A stretch of 64,000 bases of DNA from Coriolopsis trogii (Eukaryota > Basidiomycota > Agaricomycetes > Polyporales > Polyporaceae): the NCBI GenBank assembly GCA_020543525.1, contig JAHYIO010000033.1:2294001-2358000 (forward strand). The letters run 5' to 3'. Position numbers and translations under genes: made by a program. The notes beneath the pieces were generated by a model. It ran no database searches, was not told the origin of the DNA, and worked only from the letters and a program-made list of their open reading frames with translations. Shown here piece after piece: positions 34,666 to 46,759 of this stretch (the stretch's first letter is position 1; each line of letters begins with the position of its first letter).

Positions 34666-36333
34666 ATGGCGAGCCTGCAGCACGAAGACGACACCAAGAG
34701 CCAGGCGAGGCTCAGCGGCGAGGAGTCGCGCTCTGATCTCCCGCCAGTGTACGAGGTCACCCAAGTTCCAGCGCAGGTGCCGGGCTACGCACGGCCTCCG
34801 CTCGACTACTCCTCCGCGGGTGCATTTCTGGCCAGTGTATGGACGCGGTTCTCGAGTGTATGGACGAAGCGCTTTGTATGGTCCCTCCTCGCCGGCCAGC
34901 TTGTCTCGCTGTGTATTACCTGCACGAACGTAACGACCACGGAGCTTGTCGCGCGGAACTGGTCATTACCCACCACGCAGACGTTCTTCCTGTGAGTCTT
35001 CCACTTCTCTCGCAAAATGTGGATCGCTGACAGTTGCACCCAGGTACTTCTCTTTATTCATTATCTATACCCCGTACACCATCTATAGATGTGAGTGATG
35101 ATGGAGCTCGTTGGCGCAGATGCGCTGACCCCGCCCTTTAATCAGACGGGTTCGTAGGATGGTTGAAGATGATATTCAGGGACGGATGGAAATGTGCGCC
35201 CACAGATCGCTACGTCTCCCAAAACTGCATTTTGACCATACCACTTTCAGACTTCATTCTTGCTGCTTGCGACGTCGAAGGGAATTTCCTAGTCGTCAAG
35301 GCCTACCAATACACGACCCTGCTTTCGTGCATGCTTCTCGACGCATGGGCGATCCCAGTATGCCTTCTATTCTGCTGGATCTACATGCGACCCAAGTATC
35401 ACTGGACTCAACTGCTGGTCTGTTGTTGTCATAGCCCTTTCTTGTTATGCGGTGCTGATACATGTGCGCATATAGGGCATCGTCATCTGCGTCGGCGGTC
35501 TGGGCATGCTTGTCGCGTCGGATGAGATCACCCAGAAGGACTGGCCTGCACTTGATCGGGCAAAGGGCGACGTGTTCATGCTCGTCGGAGCCACCCTATA
35601 CGGCTTCAGTGAGTTTCCGGTCCCCTCATAAGACCGCGCCGTGGCTCACCATATACCGCTGCTCAGCAAACGCGACGGAGGAGTTCTTCGTGCGCAAATC
35701 CCCGCTGTACGAAGTCGTCGGGCAGCTTGGGATGTGGGGTGTCCTCATCAACGGCATCCAAGCCGCCGGCCTCGAGCACAAGGACATGACCACTGCGACG
35801 TGGAACGGCGAGAACAGTAAGTACAGCCTTCATAAACACCTGCTCATCAGCTCACAACGTGCGCCTGACACGTCCGTCATCCAGTCGGGTTGCTCGTTGC
35901 ATACACCGCTGCGATGTTCATCCTGTACACGGTCGCCCCGATCTTGTACCGCATGGCCTCGTCGGCGTACTACAACCTCAGCCTCCTCTCGTCTGACTTC
36001 TACGGTCTGCTGTTCGGACTCTTCCTTTACGTGAGTATCTCTCCTCTCCGCGCAGATATTTGACGCACGGGCTAACCAGAAAGCTCTGGTGTGCAGCACT
36101 ACACCGTCTACTGGCTGTACTTTGTCGCCTTTGCAGTCGTCATCTTCGGGCTCGTCATCTACTTCTGGCACGCCACACGTACGTTTGATCTCCCCCATCT
36201 CCCCCATAACCCCCACCGTGCGCTGACGTACGCTCGTCTCTACCCAGCGGAAGAGCAGGGCAAGATCGAACCGCGCGCGCCGCAGTACGTCCAGCCCCGC
36301 GAGGGCCCGAACATCGTCGCCGGGCAAGTATAA
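34666..36333 (+). CDS. SLC35F-type solute transporter (DMT superfamily)
   Basis: Nine exons (34666-34991, 35044-35090, 35146-35193, 35251-35417, 35476-35608, 35667-35816, 35885-36030, 36097-36178, 36248-36333) encode 394 residues. After a cytosolic N-tail with PPVYE come about ten hydrophobic helices. The family hallmark is DVEGNFLVVKAYQYTTLLSC followed by MLLDAWAIP; later NATEEFFVRKSPLYEVVGQL and HYTVYWLYFVAFAVVIFGLV also fit. SLC35F members (DUF914, with human SLC35F1/F2 and yeast relatives) are drug/metabolite-type transporters of Golgi or plasma membrane with poorly known substrates. The intron at 35194-35250 was inferred because reading through gives a non-homologous insert; splicing restores a contiguous helix. 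Confidence 0.9.
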
Positions 36334-36798
36334 ACGCGCTCGCCGTAACGTAACGGCGCACACGACCAGGCACGACCCGTGGACGACTTGCACGCTTTTT
36401 GGGGATAGACGTGGGTGGGTGGCGGACAGTGGGTCACAGCCCGACAGGGACGAGCGGTGGTGTAGGATAACTCATTGTCAATAGACTTGCTTCATCTGGT
36501 AAACTCGCGGCGCTACAGCCTGCTCTTGCGCCACGGGGCGTGCGGGTGAATGAGGGTAATTGTGTTTGTGTTATATTCACTGGGTCCTATATGACAAGGG
36601 AAAGGTACAGCATGCCACTTCACAAAATGGTGAGAGAGATGCAGAATAATGATAAGGAGTGATGGTGGCTTGACAGGGTCCGGGCGCAACATAATCAAAA
36701 GATCAGCAATGGTGGTACAGGAGGTGGGAACTGTGGGTGGTGTCTGAGAGGAATGGACCTGGGAGTGCAAGGCTAGATACATGCAGGTACAGGGGGGC
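36334..36798. other. convergent 3' intergenic region
   Basis: These 465 nt lie between the ends of two converging genes and are expected to be 3' untranslated sequence. Nothing else was seen. Confidence 0.45.
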
Positions 36799-37677
36799 TC
36801 AGACGAGCCGGCGAGGAGGCTCGTCTTTGGCTTTCGCCTTCTGGTCCTCCTGCTGGCGCTGCCACTCTTCGAACTGCCTGAACTTGGCCTCGCGGAGCGC
36901 CTGCAGCTCGCGCTCCTGTTGCTCGCGCTGCGCGCGGTGTTCGGCGAGTTTCTAACGACAGAACGGACAGACGTCAGTCTCGTGCGTGTGGAGAGTATCA
37001 GATATGGAACGACGCGCGACACGCACCGCTTTGAGGCTCTCGACGGTGACGAGGAGGTTGTTGAGCGTCGCTTCGGAGAGCTCAGTGATCTGTTCACGAG
37101 AGACAAACGACGATCCCCGGCAGTGTCAGTCGCGGTGAGACCACAAACGACGAAGGAGACTCACGGTGTCCGTCGCCTGCTGCACGACGTCCTTCTCATA
37201 CGCTTTCTCGTTCGCGGGCGCCGCCGCAGGGAGGGGCGTCGGCGGGCCCCACGAGCCCTCCGGTCTCGCGTTCGCGTTCGGCTGCGCACCAGCGCCGCGG
37301 TGCCAACCCCACCTGTTATCCCTGTCCCAGCCCGAGTTTCCGCCCGAGCTCCCCTCCTGCTGCTGCTTGCCCCAGTGGTCCCAGCCCCACCCCCACCGCT
37401 CCCACCTGTCGCGCCTGTCGAGCGTGCCGGGCGTCGGCTGTGGTTGGCCACCGGTCTCCTGGCCCGGGGCGACGGCGGTGGGGAGCGGGGCGCCGGGGGC
37501 GGGGTAGGCGTTCTGCGGGATGCGGTCGCGGCCGCAGCGGCGGGCTTCGTGCCAGGCGTGGTAGTCTTTGTGGGCGTGCCACCAGGTCGCGGTGCCGGCG
37601 CCGATGGCGAACCAGAGGAAGCGGGAGGTCATGCGGCGGCAGCAGCCGTGGGCGGCGTGGTACATGTGGTGGTGCAT
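36799..37677 (-). CDS. hypothetical protein, single N-terminal membrane segment and C-terminal coiled coil
   Basis: Three exons (37677-37165, 37089-37027, 36951-36799) give 242 residues; phases agree throughout. I do not recognise a family. The N-terminus is His/Met-rich (MHHHMYHAAHG) and is followed by a short hydrophobic stretch FLWFAIGAGTATWW and WHAHKDYHAW. The middle (residues 60-145) is Pro, Gly and Trp-rich and probably disordered, with repeated aromatic-charged words such as DRWERWGWGWDHWG. Residues 165-242 (ITELSEATLNNLL through EHRAQREQQERELQALREA) form a strong Glu/Gln/Arg coiled coil. A small membrane-anchored protein with a cytosolic coiled coil is plausible. Similar short orphan proteins are common in Agaricomycetes, but I cannot name one. 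Confidence 0.6.
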
Positions 37678-38367
37678 GGCGATCGGTTGGCGGTTTGCGA
37701 GGAATCCTGGATTTGTTGAGACTACGGCTCGGAGTCAAGAAGTGTGTCTGTCCGAGTGAGATGTCGAGTGTGAGTCGTTGCGTTGAGCTCGATAGACGAT
37801 GGTGCACTCACCGGGGGCGTATATATGTGTGATGTTTTGGTCAGTCAGGCAGTGGCGCGCCGCCAGGAATCGTAAGGACGAGCAGCCGTGGAGGACGCGC
37901 ACCCGTAGGCCGGCTGGACTGGACCAGAGCAAGACCGTGGCCGGCCGGGAGTCGTATGCGAGCTGAAGGACGTCGGTCGGGGGACGAGAGAGGTCGCCGT
38001 CGAGCTTATGCAGGCTTGCCGGACGGACTTGTCAGGGGAGAGCGTGCCGGGAATTGCGACATGCTGTGGCCGGAGAGAGGGAGATGGGCAGTGGCAGGAG
38101 CGGTTTGTTACTCAGACAGTGCTCGATGACCGACTCCTCTGTACGCGCATCCATCTTGCCGACCGGCATCCGCCCACCCACACCCCGGCCCGCACATCCG
38201 CACATCTCCGTCCCACTCGGAGCTCCCGGCGGCTGTGGTTCTCGGTTCGTTACGACGAACTTCAGCCTCCTCAGCAGCATAACCACACAACCCGCCAATA
38301 CGACGTGTTTCATTCAATATCCTGGGACTCGCAACAGGACCACAAATACCTCCGCGCCGTATGCAAA
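37678..38367. promoter_or_regulatory. divergent promoter region
   Basis: This 690-nt gap lies between divergent genes. The frame upstream of 38368 is open to 38008, so an N-terminal extension of the right-hand gene is possible. No further signal was seen. Confidence 0.35.
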
Positions 38368-39530
38368 ATGTACCATCATGCCGAGAAGCCACGCACAGAG
38401 GAAGCCGACGAGCTGGACCATGTGAACCACGCTCGTCGTGAGTACGTTCGGAATCGTATTATGCACGATCATCTGCACTCGGTGCTTCGTAAGACTCCCG
38501 GCTTCCAGGTGAACTGATACCTCTAGGTGGTCATGCACACCCTCTGATAGACTGCGCAGACATTTCCTGAAAGCCTCGCCCTGTCCGCCATCTCAGCCGC
38601 CTCCACAACAGATGTTCCCCTTCCTGGAGGCATAACCACCGATGAATTGCACGGGCTCACTCCTGTTCCGCCTCCCGTAAGCGAGTGGCGGCAAATGAAC
38701 AATGTGTATCATCTAACCACTAACAAGGTCCCCAGCGATTACTTGTGCCGATTGCTCGAGGCGGAACTGGCACGCACACTAGTAACTGTTGCTGAATATT
38801 GGGATACAGGTAAATGTGAGCAATTTGCCTCGGCGCCGGCGCGTTTGCCCCATAGATGCTGACTGGTCGTTGCTAGTTTCCGCAACAAATGACGACGACA
38901 AGCTCGGTACTGCTCTGCAGCTTCCAGTCCACGTCCAAGAACGCCGCACTGCTATCAAAGAGCACGAGAGCGCACTCAAGGAATGCCGTGTTCGGGTGTT
39001 GCGTCTCATCGAGCGGATCAACGAGGCAAGCACCTTCCCGCCATACCTCCTTCTCATTCACTCTATACGCACCGATCTAACGTTACCTCGTGTCAATCCC
39101 GCAGGTACAACCCGCCCTCGAGTCCAAACTATCCGAAGCGCTCGGGACACACCCACCGCAACTCCGTGCCACGCATGCCGTACACGCGGACGTGATCGCT
39201 GCGACCATCGAGGCAGCGCTCCTCAAGCTCTCCCTCGTCCGCGCCCGCGCGCACCGCGCGCTCTACGGGCACTCGCCCCCAGGGAGGCCAGACGCTACCG
39301 TCTCGCGCGCGGTCAGCGCCGCATACGAACGGCTCCGGGAAAGGGAGAAAGCGCAGGAGGCGGAGGTGGCGAGGCTGGACAGGCAGATTGAGGAGTATGA
39401 GCGCATGCTGAGGCTCGTAGACGGCAAGGACGGGAGCTTCGCGCAGGTCGTGAAGGACATGGCGAGGGTGAAGAGAGAGACGGACGAGTGCAGGAAGGAC
39501 CTCCGGCGGCTTGGTTGGACGGGAGACTAG
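38368..39530 (+). CDS. coiled-coil protein, possible HAUS4/augmin-like subunit
   Basis: Four exons (38368-38508, 38560-38809, 38877-39025, 39105-39530) give 321 residues in consistent phase. The third intron starts GCAAGC rather than GT, and only this GC..AG splice keeps the frame into VQPALESKLSEALG. The protein is helical: residues 130-180 (LPVHVQERRTAIKEHESALK) and 255-318 (AYERLREREKAQEAEVARLD, then RQIEEYERMLRLVD) are heptad-like. The C-terminal layout, a long coiled coil followed by a conserved-looking VVKDMARVKRETDECRKDLR, is reminiscent of augmin subunit HAUS4, which recruits gamma-tubulin in the spindle. This is a weak hypothesis. The start could be upstream. Confidence 0.6.
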
Positions 39531-39750
39531 TAGGCCGGGGTCTCCAAACTTCACAAGTGGGGTTCGCTCTGTACTGTATCGCTAGCATGCCGTTGCTGTA
39601 CCTATCTACGCATCACGACGCCTCCTACAGATACTCGTCGCCGTTCAGGATCCACTTGGTGCGGAAACGAATCGTCTCTAACCATACCTCCAGACGAATA
39701 GCTGGGAAGATCATCAGTTTGGTGGCCATCAGTGTACATATCAGTAGTAC

Positions 39751-40256
39751 TAGTGTTGTAGGGTCCTGTTCGGCCTGAATTTCTGGCCTCCCAGCGGAGG
39801 ACCTGACCGACGCACAGATCTTGACCAGACCGAGCTGGTTCTCGGTTCGGTCAGCGGTCAGGACCGGCCATGACCGAATTTCTGGTCCTAGCTGGTCATA
39901 ACCGGTTCTGACTGGTTCAGGCCAGTCATATCCACAGAGGAGTCACGTCTCCACGAAGAGATGAAGGCAGAGAACCTCAGGCGCGCATCAGTAGTTGTCC
40001 TTGGGCTACTATGCAAGTCCTTCAGTGTATTCTGAATCAATTCTGCGATGTTTCAAGGGCCACTACACGACCGTATGGGTATTGCAAGTACGACCGGTCA
40101 TGACCGGTGAATGACCGGTTGCATCCGTTTGCAAAGATACCATTTCGCGAATGACCATACCGTCCACCGGACCGATCATGGCCGTCGGTTCGGTGCGGTC
40201 AGTCTACTGGCGGTCTTGGTCATGACGGCAAATCTGCACCGGACCCTACAGCACTA
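39751..40256. mobile_element. probable non-autonomous DNA transposon (MITE)
   Basis: The 506-nt segment starts TAGTGTTGTAGGGTCC and ends GGACCCTACAGCACTA, an inverted pair with one mismatch in 16. The ends begin and finish with TA; the neighbouring 8 nt (AGTAGTAC and GATATTAC) match at only five positions. The interior encodes nothing. It is packed with short inverted words such as GACCGG/CCGGTC, a repeated GACCGAATTTCTGGTC-like word and a perfect 16-nt palindrome at 40093-40108. Terminal repeats, small size and palindromic interior are the marks of a MITE. The TAGTG end recalls hAT elements, but the superfamily is undecided. Confidence 0.75.
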
Positions 40257-41226
40257 GATATTACGGCTTCGTCTCACTTTCGTTGGTGGAATGGACACCA
40301 TCGCATCGATCGTTCCCAATGTACCCGTATGTGTACCTAAAGACGTTCCGCGTCCGCTTCCGGCATTGGCCTTCGTCGTAGGCCTTCGCACTCACGTCCT
40401 GGTACCAGCAGCGCAAACGCTGACATTGGCCGTGCGAGCAGCCGAGCATGGTCGAAATCATACCAGGCGGTCTCGCGGGTGTCGCCGTGGGATGCGACCG
40501 TCTGTCCAAGAACCGAATCAGCAGGGTGAAGCTAGTCGTTCACCCTCAAGAGAGCGATTGAATGGGACGACTAAGGAATTGTACTTAGTTCTGTATCAAA
40601 GCAGGGCGCATAACAATGGCTTACCGCGAGTCCCTGCTGTAGCCACGGTCCACGGGCGCAACCAGCGAAAGGGATCAGTGTGACATCCCCAAGAGACTGA
40701 AGATGATACGGGACAGGTCCGATTATAGGCTCTTCTCCAATGAGGGCTGCGGGGCGTGTTTCCCATGCGATGGGGGGGAGAGCCTACGACGTACTCGCCG
40801 TGACCCATAGTTCGAGACGCTTCGTGTTGTGCGTGCTGTCATTGAAGCAATTTTACGCACACAGAGATGCCAGCTTGGCCACTTCGTCGTGAAACGACCG
40901 TAAGAATACTCGCGGTGTCGTCTGGTAGTCCTACGTTATCTTCTGTCATTATTTCGCCGTGTAGACAGTAGTATGCATGCATTCGTGGCATATGATCAGC
41001 CCTTACGAGGTGGAGGGCAGGCATCCTGAGCATTGGAAGCGACTAGTCGACCATCAGAGACCCGGACGCAAAGTTGCGTCACTGAGGCAAGAGTAGACCA
41101 CACACACCAGAGACCCGCGCATACGAAAGCAAATATTTCCATTGATGAGAAGGTGTTTGTACGCGCGAAGACAGGGCGGCGCGGGTGAGTGCAAGCAATG
41201 CACCACAAGCGCTAGTCTCACTACGA
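40257..41226. other. intergenic region, nothing recognised
   Basis: This 970-nt stretch lies between the MITE and the 3' end of COX23. Open frames are short and without motif. A CGCCGTGACCCATAG-type AT/GC mix offers no hint of an RNA gene. Confidence 0.4.
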
Positions 41227-41743
41227 CTAGCTGACGTCTTTGCCAGCTCGGCGGTCAGCTTTTCGCTGCTCCATCTGGAGAAAGGAGGGCGCAGTGAGCC
41301 TCGTGCGTCGAGACGAGATTCAACCCATACCCACCCAGGCTTTCTTGCAATCCCTGTAGGCTTGGAAGTAGTCCAAACACTTGTCGCGGTCATAGTCGTG
41401 GTGGTTCATGCAGTCCATGGAAGCCTTGGACGCCTCCGCACACGGACTGACGTTGTCACGGCGGGGGGGCAGGAATGGCGGGATGTATGCGCATAAGTCC
41501 AGAGACGTACATGGTAGATATCGCCGACGTACTCGACAAATTTCGATATTGGCTTGCCCTACACACGCACCCGTGTATTCAGCATCCCAAAGCTCTTTCT
41601 GACGCGACTTGGGAGCGACGTGTGAGCAGCGAGCATACCTTGAAGTGCTTCATGTACGGCTCCGGCGTTGCATTGGCCTGTGGGTCAGGGAGAGGCGGAG
41701 CAGAAGCCTTGTCAATGCCGGCTTCCGTTGTTCTTGAGACCAT
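41227..41743 (-). CDS. COX23: twin CX9C mitochondrial copper/COX assembly protein Cox23
   Basis: Four exons (41743-41639, 41558-41533, 41446-41335, 41274-41227) encode 96 residues; exon 2 is only 26 nt. The joined sequence reads YMKHFKGKPISKFVDP, then the twin CX9C motif CAEASKASMDC and CLDYFQAYRDC, and ends KKAWMEQRKADRRAGKDVS. This matches Cox23/CHCHD7 closely in length and order. Cox23 is a Mia40-oxidised intermembrane-space protein required for cytochrome c oxidase assembly with Cox17. The small exons would be missed by gene finders that need long frames. It is divergently paired with FIS1, another mitochondrial gene. Confidence 0.92.
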
Positions 41744-42222
41744 GTCTCGCGTATACGGAGGTGTTGACTTCGACGACGAGAGGAGACGGGAAAAGGCAGG
41801 CGAGCTTCGGTTCGGGAACGTCGGAGACTCGGACAAGCGTGCAAAGGCAGACGCCCGCAGCGCCTCACTACCAGTACTAATCCTCGATCCTTGAGGTTGT
41901 CTAGTCACAAGTCAGAGAAAAAGGCATGACATGGCGTAGCCAAAATAGACATAGACACTGACTTACGAAGTCAGTACCGGTACGACAAGAGTCAAGTGAG
42001 CTACTGGCGGGGGCGATTCGAAGCTTCAACTTATGGACTGTGGGCCACGTGCACGTATGTGAATATGGGCGTCTGCAGTCGAGTTGCGTCGCCGATCCAG
42101 CCGTTCTCCCGGCTGTGCCGCGTGTGCGCCGCTGCCCTCACAAGTCTCCTTTTGCGCTCACCCTGGTCACCCGCCTGCCCACTTTCACCCTCGTCTCTGA
42201 ACGCACGACAGCACCTATACGC
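41744..42222. promoter_or_regulatory. shared divergent promoter of COX23 and FIS1
   Basis: Both flanking genes encode small mitochondrial proteins and are transcribed outwards from these 479 nt. The right-hand part is CT-rich. No TATA box was seen. Confidence 0.45.
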
Positions 42223-43008
42223 ATGCCAACAGAACTGCCATACGCTGCGGACGCGGAAGAGGCCCTGAGCTACGACGAGCTCGAGGTGAGCCCGTGATTC
42301 CACGCGGCTGGGGGAAAACGCCAGAGCTTGAGTATCGACTGCTAAGTGCGTGTGCTTCTATCAATCCACAGGTCCTTCGGCTGCAGTACCAGAAGGAGCT
42401 ATCACAACTGCATGTCACTATCCAGACCAAGTTCAACTATGCGTGGGGCCTGGTGAAGAGCCCGCTGAAGGAGCATCAAGCCGAGGGTGTCAGGCTGCTG
42501 CAAGGTGCGTGTCTATATGTTCGTGTCCGAGCATCCGAGCATTCGGACCCTCCTTTTTCTGAACTCGCTCTGATCCTATGCTCGACAGAAATTTACCGCG
42601 CTGAACCAGGACGGCGGAGAGAATGCCTGTATTACCTCGCGCTCGGCCACTACAAGATGGGCAACTACGACGAGGCGCAGCGGTTCAACGGTGCGTGCCC
42701 CGCTCCCTCGAGCCATCCTCCTCCAGAGTCATTCACACTCGCTCACCCACACTCCTCCTCGCTACACGCAGCACTCCTGCTGGAGAAGGAACCCTCAAAT
42801 CTCCAAGCGCAGAGCCTGGCCGGGCTCATCGACAAGCGCGTAACACGAGGTACGTCCCACACACTCCTCGCCTTGCACGTCCCCGACATTGACCGAGACT
42901 TGCAAATTCCGTCCAGACGGGTACATCGGGATGGCGATCGTAGGAGGCGTCGCAGCAGTCGGCACGCTCGTCCTCGCATCCATCATACGGCGAGCATCTC
43001 GCAAATGA
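42223..43008 (+). CDS. FIS1: mitochondrial fission protein Fis1
   Basis: Five exons (42223-42285, 42372-42504, 42589-42690, 42772-42849, 42917-43008) encode 155 residues. The TPR-like bundle is clear: [54 protein letters not shown] and [20 protein letters not shown]. The C-terminus has one membrane helix ([20 protein letters not shown]) and a basic tail RRASRK, the tail-anchor arrangement of the outer mitochondrial membrane. Fis1 recruits the dynamin Dnm1, through Mdv1, to divide mitochondria and peroxisomes. The length equals that of yeast Fis1. No oddities in splicing. Confidence 0.96.
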
Positions 43009-43974
43009 TGTCCGTCCCCCGAACTCTTCGTCTAACGCATGTCCCTCTTTGCTCTTTCGTTTTTTTTTCTCCCCATCCGTCAATCGCAATATCCCACCCC
43101 CACTCAACCGCACACACTCACACTCACGCACGCGTCTGGCCCGTCACGAACCGAACCTGTCTGATGCTGTAACGAACCCCTCACGTTGAAATCGCTGCAA
43201 TGGCTATCGACCCTGGACGTTGTGCCGCCTGTCGTCACCACATGATCGTCGTCTCCCTCGTCTCGTCGCCGTCGGACTATCCACCTCCCGTCCTTCCGCC
43301 CTGCCAACCGACAGCCACGGACATTGAGAACACCGATTCGCTCGTCACACACGCCAACCTCTAGAATCCCACAGCGGCGAGAGGAACGAGTATATTCATA
43401 TCAGTTGTACAACATGGGGTTCGCAGTGCGGGTGCCATCCTCCGGTATTGAGTGAATAAGTAATGCGCGCGATCGGGGTCCCCATCCAAGGCCCATCTAC
43501 AATGTGAGAAACCATGAGAGACGGAAACCACGAGCGGGAACCCCAAAGAAAGTGTTCGATGGTCTCCGGAAGGTGTGAGTGAGGTGTCGCAAGGGGTAGA
43601 CGGGGATTGGGGGGTAAGAGTGTGTAGATGCTAGAAATGGGATTGTGTATGGGGTGCGGGATGGTCGTGGGGACGTAAGACGAGACTAGGACGTGATAAG
43701 CGTATGAATGGCGTGCAGGAAGGTTTCGGTATGGAGGGTGTGTTTTGGAGCCATCACGTCCGGCGCGGTGGATGCTACAGAGACAGACTGCTGGTGGAGG
43801 GAGAGAGCAAGACCCGCGCGTAGGCCCGGGCCAATAACCTACAGTAACGAAAAGGCAACAAGCAGAAAACCAAACAGTAAATGGACAGCAGAGATACAGA
43901 TGCGTATGTATATGCGACAGACTTGGAGATGATGATGGAAGGGCAGAGTAGATGTTGGAAGCGCCGCTGGGGGG
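43009..43974. other. convergent 3' intergenic region
   Basis: FIS1 and the M50B-like gene converge on this 966-nt stretch. It is longer than needed for two 3' untranslated regions, but no coding motif, repeat or RNA gene was found. Confidence 0.4.
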
Positions 43975-45251
43975 CTATGTAGGGAGGAACTGTGCGGCCT
44001 CTGCGTACATTTCGTCTTTGGTCCGTTTGAACGCGGCGATGCCTAAAATGACGAATCCCGTTAGGACGGCGATCTCGAAGATGATCCAGAGAGTCGCCCA
44101 GATGTGTGCGCCGATGCGAGGATACATGATGTTCCATTGGGTTGCGTCCGAATCGTTGGCTTTGCGGAAGTACTTGTCGTCCGCAAGATCCCCTAGAGAA
44201 GGCTTAGTCTTGAATAGTCTTCGATATACGCGAAGAATGATGCTCACAGACAACATACAGAGCACTGTATGCGCGGGAAAAGACGGTCGAGGTCAGAATG
44301 CTCTTGTTAGCGCTCACAAGAAAGTTCTGAACGCACTTCATTACTCCCACAAACAGGCAATACCAGCGTAGTGCTTGCCTACAGAGCAGAGTGAGGGAGG
44401 AGTCGACAAGGAGAAGAACGCCCGACACATACGCATGGTCAATGAACCAAAATCCGATGAGTAGGCCCTCGTATAATATAATGAGTAGTATGGTTCTTTT
44501 CACGCAGCACCGGAGCGCCATCGGGAATGGGCGGTGGAAAAGACGGATTGCAAGCGCACAGGTAGTTGAGAGTGGGACGATGGGCATTCAGAGGGAGAGA
44601 CAAACAATAAGAGAGAAAGACGTACAACTTGTTGCGCACAACAGCTAAAGGCGCAATCAGCCCAATGCCAATGACGAAGCTCATGATCTTGGAGACAAGG
44701 GTGTCAAAGCCAGCCATGATGAAAAGACCGCCGAATATTGTGGAGCCGATGTAGCCAGCGGCGAGGATAGATGGCGGGTGGCCGCCTGCGACGATGGTTG
44801 CTCCGCCCATGTCAGGATCAATGCAGACTTTCAACACGGAGCCTCCTGTGAGGATGGCCTGGGGAAAGGTGTGGGGACTTGGAAAAGAGACAGACAAACA
44901 AAAACAGTACGCACCATGGATATGTGACAAAGCTCATGCCATCCTATTGTGAGCAGTTTGAGAGGGTTGAGGATGACTCTGAATCCGGGAATGACCCAGA
45001 AAGCGAAGATGACGACGGCGTAGACGACGATCTGCAGCTCGGGTGAGAGCAAGGAAGACGGGAATAGGAAGGGACGTACGACATAGAGCACTGGCACCTA
45101 TCGGCCGATAGCAGGGAATCAGCGGGTGTATTGAGGAAGCAGGGAAGGAGAAGAGACTCGCCTGGTCGTGTGTCGGGGCCACGGGGCTCATCGTGGAATG
45201 GTGCGCCGGGGGGGCGACGGGAGGACGGGGGACGTATGGAGGGAGCGACAT
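43975..45251 (-). CDS. peptidase M50B-like membrane protein
   Basis: Seven exons (45251-45162, 45097-44915, 44858-44626, 44495-44433, 44378-44337, 44264-44248, 44192-43975) give 281 residues. Exon 6 is 17 nt. Intron 1 begins GCGAGT, a GC donor. The zinc-protease signature GWHELCHIS (HExxH) lies near residue 79 and is followed by MAILTGGSVLKVCIDPDMGG and HPPSILAAGYIGSTIFGG, the pattern of the M50B-like family of bacteria, plants and fungi. Five or six membrane helices follow, including LIGFWFIDHAQALRWYCLF. The last part (DDKYFRKANDSDATQWNIMY) is also conserved. Intramembrane proteolysis is inferred from HExxH; no substrate is known in fungi. Confidence 0.9.
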
Positions 45252-45637
45252 GAACGTTGACGAGCGGGCACAGTATTAGTACTGACTGCAGGGCCTGTGC
45301 GGGGAAAACATGCAGCTGGACGACGTGCAGAGAAGGGCCGGAGAGCGTGGCTGGTGGAGCCTGGCGCGAGAGAGCCGTCTTCCGTCCTCTGTCTCCTTCC
45401 CACTGCGCCACAGCCACACCGCGAGGCAGGCCACCGCGTTCACTCAGCAGCCGCCCACTCCCGAGACGCGTCCGTCACGTGCACACGCGACCTTTGTTTA
45501 CTCCTCGGCGGAGTTTCAACTCCCACCCCGCGCTATATAAGCCACAGCCAGCTTCGCGTGCAACAAACCCAAGTCCCTCTTCCTCCCCACCACTATCCTC
45601 AGCCCCCAACCCCCGCACACACCTACCACAAGCGCAA
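45252..45637. promoter_or_regulatory. divergent promoter region of the M50B-like gene and histone H2A
   Basis: This 386-nt stretch contains a good TATA box near its right end for H2A. The left half is GC-rich. Confidence 0.5.
45533..45540 (+). promoter_or_regulatory. TATA box of histone H2A
   Basis: CTATATAA lies about 100 nt upstream of the H2A start codon, in a GC-rich setting where it stands out. A strong TATA element is expected for a histone gene. Confidence 0.7.
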
Positions 45638-46279
<642 letters not shown>

Positions 46280-46759
46280 AGGGGTCTGTTCGCTTTCGTC
46301 TCGTCTCGTTGTCTCGTATCTTGTCGGGATTGTACATTGTATTACTTTGTCGTATGTGTCTCCTAATGCCTACCTGCGTGTATTATGACCACCTCTAGAC
46401 TCGTTTGAATGAATGAGTTTACATGGCAGACCAGCCTTTGTCCCTCACTTCGCTGGATACGTCGGCCTAGTCTGACAATAACCTGACATGTGTATTGTGA
46501 GTGTATACAAGCATATATCATACCCCAGCTGGGAGCCCGCAGCATCACGAAGTACCCGCAAGAAACTGAAACCAATCCGCATAGACGAAGGTATAGAGAT
46601 ATTTTAGGTGAAATGTTCGCCATTCCAGATCTCCCAGCTCCCAAACCGCGCGCAGACAACAAGCATACTCACGAACCAATCCACAGTCCAACATAAACGG
46701 ACGCGCCCAGCGCATCCAGCACTCCCTTCGAACCTCTCATCTCCCCCGAGGGTCATCGC
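46280..46759. other. convergent 3' intergenic region
   Basis: H2A and the RhoGAP gene converge on these 480 nt. Only 3' untranslated sequence is expected, and nothing else was seen. Confidence 0.45.

Noticed and set aside
36781..37719. 312-codon plus-strand open frame
   Set aside because: It lies opposite the spliced minus-strand gene, whose exons keep phase, and has a composition typical of antisense GC-rich frames.
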